A DNA stretch of 64,000 nucleotides, taken from positions 1 to 64,000 of the forward strand of contig NZ_CANLEA010000005.1 of assembly GCF_947489565.1 (NCBI RefSeq), in the 5' to 3' direction. The notes under the pieces were generated by a model that saw nothing but the letters and a program-made list of their open reading frames with translations, was not told the DNA's origin and did not search any database. The position numbers and the translations under genes are program-made. This document shows, piece after piece, positions 59,992-64,000 of the stretch. Each line of letters begins with the position of its first letter. Position 1 is the stretch's first letter. The stretch comes from an uncultured Kordia sp. GTDB taxonomy: Bacteria; Bacteroidota; Bacteroidia; Flavobacteriales; Flavobacteriaceae.

Positions 59992-62772
59992 TTACAATTT
60001 CTCCTTCAAATACTTTCCTGTAAACGATGCTTTGTTTTTTGCAATTTCTTCTGGAGTGCCTGAAGCAATCAGTGTTCCACCATTTTTTCCACCTTCGGGA
60101 CCTAAATCAATGATATGATCGGCACATTTAATGAGTTCAATATTATGTTCTACCACAATAATAGAATGTCCTTTTTCAATCAACGCATCAAAAGAAGTCA
60201 GCAACTTTTTAATATCATGAAAATGCAAACCTGTAGTAGGTTCATCAAAAATAAACAGCGCTTTTTCTTTAGTGTTTCCTTTTACTAAGAACGATGCTAG
60301 TTTGATACGTTGTGCTTCTCCACCAGAAAGGGTAGAAGAACTTTGTCCTAAAGTTACATATCCCAAACCAACATCTTGTAAGGGTTTTAGCTTGCGATAG
60401 ATCTTCTTCTGCTCATGTTTTGTAAAGAAATCCATGGCATCGTCAATCGTCATCGTTAAAATATCATCGATATTCTTTCCTTCATAGGCTACTTCCAACA
60501 CTTCTTTCTTAAAGCGTTTTCCGCCACAAGTTTCACATTCCAAATGCACATCTGCCATAAACTGCATTTCTATGGTCACTTGTCCTTCACCTTTACAGGT
60601 TTCGCAACGTCCTCCATCCACATTAAAAGAAAAGTGCTTGGTTTTATAACCACGTATGTTTGACAATTTCTGACTTGCATACAAAGCTCTAATATCATCG
60701 TATGCTTTGATATAGGTTACCGGATTGGAACGCGAAGAACGTCCAATTGGATTCTGATCAACGAATTCAATATGTTTCACGGTACTGTATTTTCCTCCTA
60801 ATTTGGTAAACTGACCTGGTTTTTCACCATAACCGCCAGTTTCTTTCAACATAGAAGGATATAGTATCTTTTTGACCAACGAACTTTTTCCGCTTCCAGA
60901 AACTCCAGTCACGACTGTAAGCATGTTTAACGGAAAAGTGACGTCAATATTCTTTAAATTATTCTCACGTGCACCAATGATTTCAATATACTGATTGGAA
61001 GTTCTACGTTTTTGAGGAACTTCAATTTTCATTGATTTGTTGAGGTATTTCGCGGTAAGCGAATCTGCTTTTAAGATCGTTTCATAGTTTCCATAAGCAA
61101 CTACATTTCCACCGTGTGTTCCTGCTTCTGGACCAATATCAATGATTTCATCGGCTGCATGCATAATATCTTCGTCATGTTCTACCACAATTACCGTATT
61201 TCCTAAATCGCGCAATGATAGTAATACTTCAATCAAGCGTTCGCTGTCTTTCGGATGCAGTCCAATACTCGGTTCATCCAAAATATACATAGAACCTACC
61301 AAACTACTTCCTAACGAAGTTGCCAAGTTGATACGTTGCGATTCTCCTCCAGAAAGCGAATTCGATTTACGATTCAGTGTCAAATAATCCAATCCGACAT
61401 TGGTTAAGAACTGCAAACGGTTTTTTATTTCTTTTAATAAACGTGTGGCAATTTGTTCATCGTGTTCGCTCAATTGCAATTGCTCAAAAAACGAAACCAA
61501 CTCTTTCAAAGGCAACACGACTAAATCCGTAATCGTTTTTCCGCCAATTTTCACATGATTTGTTTCTGGACGCAAACGTTTCCCATCACAAACCGAACAT
61601 TTTGTTTTTCCACGGTAACGTGAAAGCATCACACGATTTTGAATTTTATAACTTTTCTCTTCCAAGAATGCAAAAAACTGATGCAATCCTTCAAAATAAG
61701 AATTCCCGTCCCAAACAAGTTTCTTTTGTGCGTCTGTCAATTCAAACCAAGGTTTATGAATAGGAAAATCAAAATGATATGCATTGTTAACCAATTGGTC
61801 TCTGTACCAACTCATACTTTCTCCACGCCATGGGAAAATAGCATTTTCGTACACGGAAAGCCCCGTATTTGGAATGACTAAATCTGCATCAATTCCAATC
61901 ACATCACCATATCCTTCACATTTTGGACATGCGCCGTATGGATTGTTAAAGCTGAACAAGTGAATATTTGGTTCGAGAAATTTCATGCCATCTAGCTCAA
62001 ACTTATTGCTGAAATGCACTGTTTTCTTATCGCTAACCGTTTCAATATAACATTCGCCTTTTCCTTCAAAGAACGCGGTTTGTATCGCGTCTCCTAAACG
62101 ATTGTAAAAATCTTCGTCATGCGAAACCACAATACGATCAATCACCAAAGAGAATGCTTCTGTAAAATCTTCGTTGATTTCATCGATACGTAAAATTTCG
62201 TCATTCTTTTTAATTCTGGCATATCCTTGCTGCGCCAAAACTTTAATAGTATGAAACGCACTGCGATCTTCAGGAATCGTTACAGGCGCTAATAATAGCA
62301 ACTTGCTACGTTCTTCAAACGTCTTTACATAGTTAAGAACATCGGTTACGGTATGCTTTTTTACTTCTTCACCCGAAATAGGAGAGTAGGTTTTTCCAAT
62401 ACGCGCATACAATAACTTCAAATAATCATAAATCTCGGTCGTTGTTCCCACAGATGAACGTGGATTGGTAGAGTTTACCTTTTGCTCAATGGCAATCGCA
62501 GGTGCAATTCCTTTGATATAATCTACTTTTGGCTTGTGTAAACGTCCCAAAAACTGTCGCGCATACGAAGATAAACTTTCTACATAACGTCGTTGACCTT
62601 CAGCATACAAGGTGTCAAAAGCCAAACTAGATTTCCCAGAACCTGAAAGTCCGGTAATCACAACCAATTTATTTCGCGGAATAACCACGTCAATATTTTT
62701 AAGGTTGTGCAGTTTTGCACCTTTAATGATGATATTTTCTTTTGGATTTACAGTAGCGAGATCTTGTGTCAT
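59992..62772 (-). CDS. uvrA: Excinuclease ABC subunit A
   Basis: 926 residues. Two ABC modules: Walker [24 protein letters not shown] (in two parts) near 39 and [15 protein letters not shown] near 627. Signature sequences are [19 protein letters not shown] and [17 protein letters not shown]. Zinc fingers are CPKC...C and CETCKGEGQ...CETCGGKRF. It recognises DNA damage in nucleotide excision repair with UvrB. Complete. Confidence 0.98.
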   Translation of the reverse strand: MTQDLATVNPKENIIIKGAKLHNLKNIDVVIPRNKLVVITGLSGSGKSSLAFDTLYAEGQRRYVESLSSYARQFLGRLHKPKVDYIKGIAPAIAIEQKVNSTNPRSSVGTTTEIYDYLKLLYARIGKTYSPISGEEVKKHTVTDVLNYVKTFEERSKLLLLAPVTIPEDRSAFHTIKVLAQQGYARIKKNDEILRIDEINEDFTEAFSLVIDRIVVSHDEDFYNRLGDAIQTAFFEGKGECYIETVSDKKTVHFSNKFELDGMKFLEPNIHLFSFNNPYGACPKCEGYGDVIGIDADLVIPNTGLSVYENAIFPWRGESMSWYRDQLVNNAYHFDFPIHKPWFELTDAQKKLVWDGNSYFEGLHQFFAFLEEKSYKIQNRVMLSRYRGKTKCSVCDGKRLRPETNHVKIGGKTITDLVVLPLKELVSFFEQLQLSEHDEQIATRLLKEIKNRLQFLTNVGLDYLTLNRKSNSLSGGESQRINLATSLGSSLVGSMYILDEPSIGLHPKDSERLIEVLLSLRDLGNTVIVVEHDEDIMHAADEIIDIGPEAGTHGGNVVAYGNYETILKADSLTAKYLNKSMKIEVPQKRRTSNQYIEIIGARENNLKNIDVTFPLNMLTVVTGVSGSGKSSLVKKILYPSMLKETGGYGEKPGQFTKLGGKYSTVKHIEFVDQNPIGRSSRSNPVTYIKAYDDIRALYASQKLSNIRGYKTKHFSFNVDGGRCETCKGEGQVTIEMQFMADVHLECETCGGKRFKKEVLEVAYEGKNIDDILTMTIDDAMDFFTKHEQKKIYRKLKPLQDVGLGYVTLGQSSSTLSGGEAQRIKLASFLVKGNTKEKALFIFDEPTTGLHFHDIKKLLTSFDALIEKGHSIIVVEHNIELIKCADHIIDLGPEGGKNGGTLIASGTPEEIAKNKASFTGKYLKEKL

Positions 62773-62935
62773 TGGAAAAAAAATAATTGCAAAGATACTG
62801 CTTTTACACCTTGAAATAAAATGATTTTATACTAAAGCCTCTTTTTAAAAATTTTGCTTTTTATGCAAAAAATGTTACATATATGACAGCTTCAGCGCAA
62901 TAAATTCATTGAAAATGTTAAAATATTGGAATTTA

Positions 62936-62968
62936 TTTGCATTTTTTTAACGAATGTTGTTATATTTG
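62936..62968 (+). promoter_or_regulatory. Bacteroidota-type promoter of the sigma-factor gene
   Basis: TTTG (62936-62939), 21 bases, TATATTTG (62961-62968). It leaves a leader of about 110 bases before the ATG at 63082. The 309-base gap 62773-63081 holds nothing else that I can identify. Confidence 0.8.
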
Positions 62969-63081
62969 AGAATCATTAATCAAATTCTACAAAAAAAATC
63001 TGCGTATAGCATAAAAATACTTTTTTAAAAATTCGGAAATATTATCAGCCTCGATAATTATTATGTAAAAAAGTAAGTGTT

Positions 63082-63663
63082 ATGGGACAGATCCTGCAAG
63101 ATTCAGTATTGGTATCTAATTACATCAAAGGCGACGAATGCGCTTTAGGCGTGTTAATAGAGCGTCATAAACAGCGTATATATAGCTTTATATACTCTAA
63201 AGTATTAGATAGAGATATCACAGAAGACATTTTTCAAGACACTTTTATCAAGGTTATTAGAACGTTGAAAAAAGGAAATTATAATGAAGAGGGAAAATTT
63301 TTGCCTTGGGTAATGCGTATTTCGCATAATTTGGTCATTGATCACTTTAGAAAAAATAATAGAATGCCAAAGTATGACAACAATGGTGATTTTAATATTT
63401 TCTCAGTATTGAGCGATACCAACTTAAATGCGGAAAATAGAATTATCAAAACGCAGGTAGAAAATGATGTACGTCGTTTGGTAGATGAATTGCCAGCAGA
63501 CCAGAAAGAAGTATTGCTAATGCGTATGTATCAAGACTTGAGTTTCAAAGAAATTTCGGAGAAAACAGGCGTGAGTATTAATACTGCTTTGGGAAGAATG
63601 CGCTATGCGTTAATCAATTTGCGAAAAGTGATTGAAAAACATAACATAGTTTTAACAAACTAA
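63082..63663 (+). CDS. RNA polymerase sigma factor, ECF-type
   Basis: 193 residues. Region 2: DITEDIFQDTFIKVIRTLKK and PWVMRISHNLVIDHFRKN. Region 4: DELPADQKEVLLMRMYQDLSFKEISEKTGVSINTALGRMRYALINL (in parts). No anti-sigma gene is beside it; instead a 58-residue protein follows 19 bases later. Such sigma factors without anti-sigma partners are common in Flavobacteriia. Confidence 0.92.
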   Translation: MGQILQDSVLVSNYIKGDECALGVLIERHKQRIYSFIYSKVLDRDITEDIFQDTFIKVIRTLKKGNYNEEGKFLPWVMRISHNLVIDHFRKNNRMPKYDNNGDFNIFSVLSDTNLNAENRIIKTQVENDVRRLVDELPADQKEVLLMRMYQDLSFKEISEKTGVSINTALGRMRYALINLRKVIEKHNIVLTN

Positions 63664-63682
63664 TACAATAAAAAATAAAATA

Positions 63683-63859
63683 ATGCGTTGTTGTTCTAAA
63701 TATAAACACCGACGTATGGCAAAAAATTACACTAAGAGTTCACCTGAAATGAAAAAAATGCTTCCAAAAAAGGAAACAATCAATTTCTTATTGAACTATT
63801 CGAAAGCTTTAAGTGTTATTAATTACAAAAGGATGAAGTTTGAAACGCTTCTCAACTAA
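63683..63859 (+). CDS. Small basic protein encoded downstream of the sigma factor
   Basis: 58 residues; Met12 at 63716 is an alternative start. It opens MRCCSKYKHRRMAKNYTKSS and continues KETINFLLNYSKALSVINYK, then MKFETLLN. ETINFLLNYSKAL is a segment that I remember from small proteins next to this sigma factor in other Flavobacteriia. Basic overall. It sits between the sigma stop and a strong terminator. A regulatory partner role is possible but unproven. Confidence 0.72.
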   Translation: MRCCSKYKHRRMAKNYTKSSPEMKKMLPKKETINFLLNYSKALSVINYKRMKFETLLN

Positions 63860-63867
63860 ACTTTGGA

Positions 63868-63896
63868 AAAAAGACTCGTTAGCTGCGAGTCTTTTT
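63868..63896. terminator. Convergent terminator
   Basis: AAAAAGACTCG, loop TTAGCTG, CGAGTCTTTTT. The right arm overlaps the last codons of the minus-strand gene at 63879. Confidence 0.88.
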
Positions 63897-64000
63897 CGCT
63901 TTTAAATAGTCATTTATTACCGTTTTTCTACCAATGGTTTTGGTAATGATATCTTTATCTAAATCCCAACCACGCGCAGGAGAATATTCTCTACCGTACC
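63879..64000 (-). CDS. C-terminal end of an unidentified protein, cut by the window
   Basis: Forty complete codons plus the stop, reading YGREYSPARGWDLDKD, then IITKTIGRKTVINDYLK and AKKTRS before the stop at 63879-63881. The gene continues beyond 64000. The fragment is too short for me to name. Confidence 0.55.
   Translation of the reverse strand, partial: YGREYSPARGWDLDKDIITKTIGRKTVINDYLKAKKTRS

Overview
The window looks like chromosomal DNA of a marine member of the Flavobacteriaceae (Bacteroidota). The evidence is the AT-rich composition, promoters of the Bacteroidota type (TTTG, 19-21 bases, TAnnTTTG), a type IX secretion sorting domain, many lipoproteins and DUF families typical of Flavobacteriia, and lanthipeptide-like leaders of the Bacteroidota type. 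The overall feel is of a Kordia-like genome, but that genus guess is only an impression.

Left end (1-10700). Tandem copies of a structured small RNA, each with a sigma-54-like promoter and its own terminator, lie at 1-470. A vitamin B12 uptake locus follows: ABC ATPase (896-1690, minus), permease (6191-7222, minus), substrate-binding lipoprotein (7223-8440, minus), and a divergent cobalamin riboswitch driving a TonB-dependent receptor (8775-10637, plus). The ATPase gene is separated from its permease by about 4.5 kb holding the most striking object in the window: ten tandem genes for 55-58 residue double-glycine-leader peptides, followed at once by an asparagine-synthetase-like enzyme that lacks the glutaminase cysteine. 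I read this as a ribosomally synthesised, modified peptide (RiPP) cassette inserted into the B12 operon. Degenerate 16-17 bp repeats carrying GCGAAGC cores flank it on both sides.

10.7-35.5 kb. A GH64-like protein, a TPR/membrane/HTH regulator, a secreted FG-GAP-like propeller with a T9SS tail, an S41 peptidase, an ECF sigma factor with a presumed anti-sigma partner and two DUF4252 proteins, purB, a sirtuin, trmH, DUF1801, SRPBCC and VOC proteins, an acetyltransferase, a GH13 amylase lipoprotein, a DEAD-box RNA helicase, rdgB-type pyrophosphatase and rlmH. Two further orphan peptide precursors that are too short for ordinary gene callers sit at 31077-31235 and 35688-35837. Both share a second, lanthipeptide-like leader type and have Cys-containing cores.

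35.9-64 kb. Mostly housekeeping: nadC, a BrkB-family membrane protein, chalcone-isomerase-like and DUF2147 proteins, a WG-repeat protein, priA, a LytTR response regulator, rpsF-rpsR-rplI, hisS, a GNAT-like protein, an outer-membrane protein, DUF4834, YfhO, a glycosyltransferase, two related YD-like secreted proteins, DUF3667, uvrA, and a sigma factor with a downstream 58-residue protein. An 11-copy (GGGTCTT) tract that could form G-quadruplexes lies between hisS and the GNAT-like gene. Several promoters here sit so close to the start codon that leaderless mRNAs are likely.

I see no tRNA, rRNA, CRISPR array, transposase or prophage gene. No RiPP transporter or leader peptidase is present, so the peptide systems here must rely on genes outside the window.
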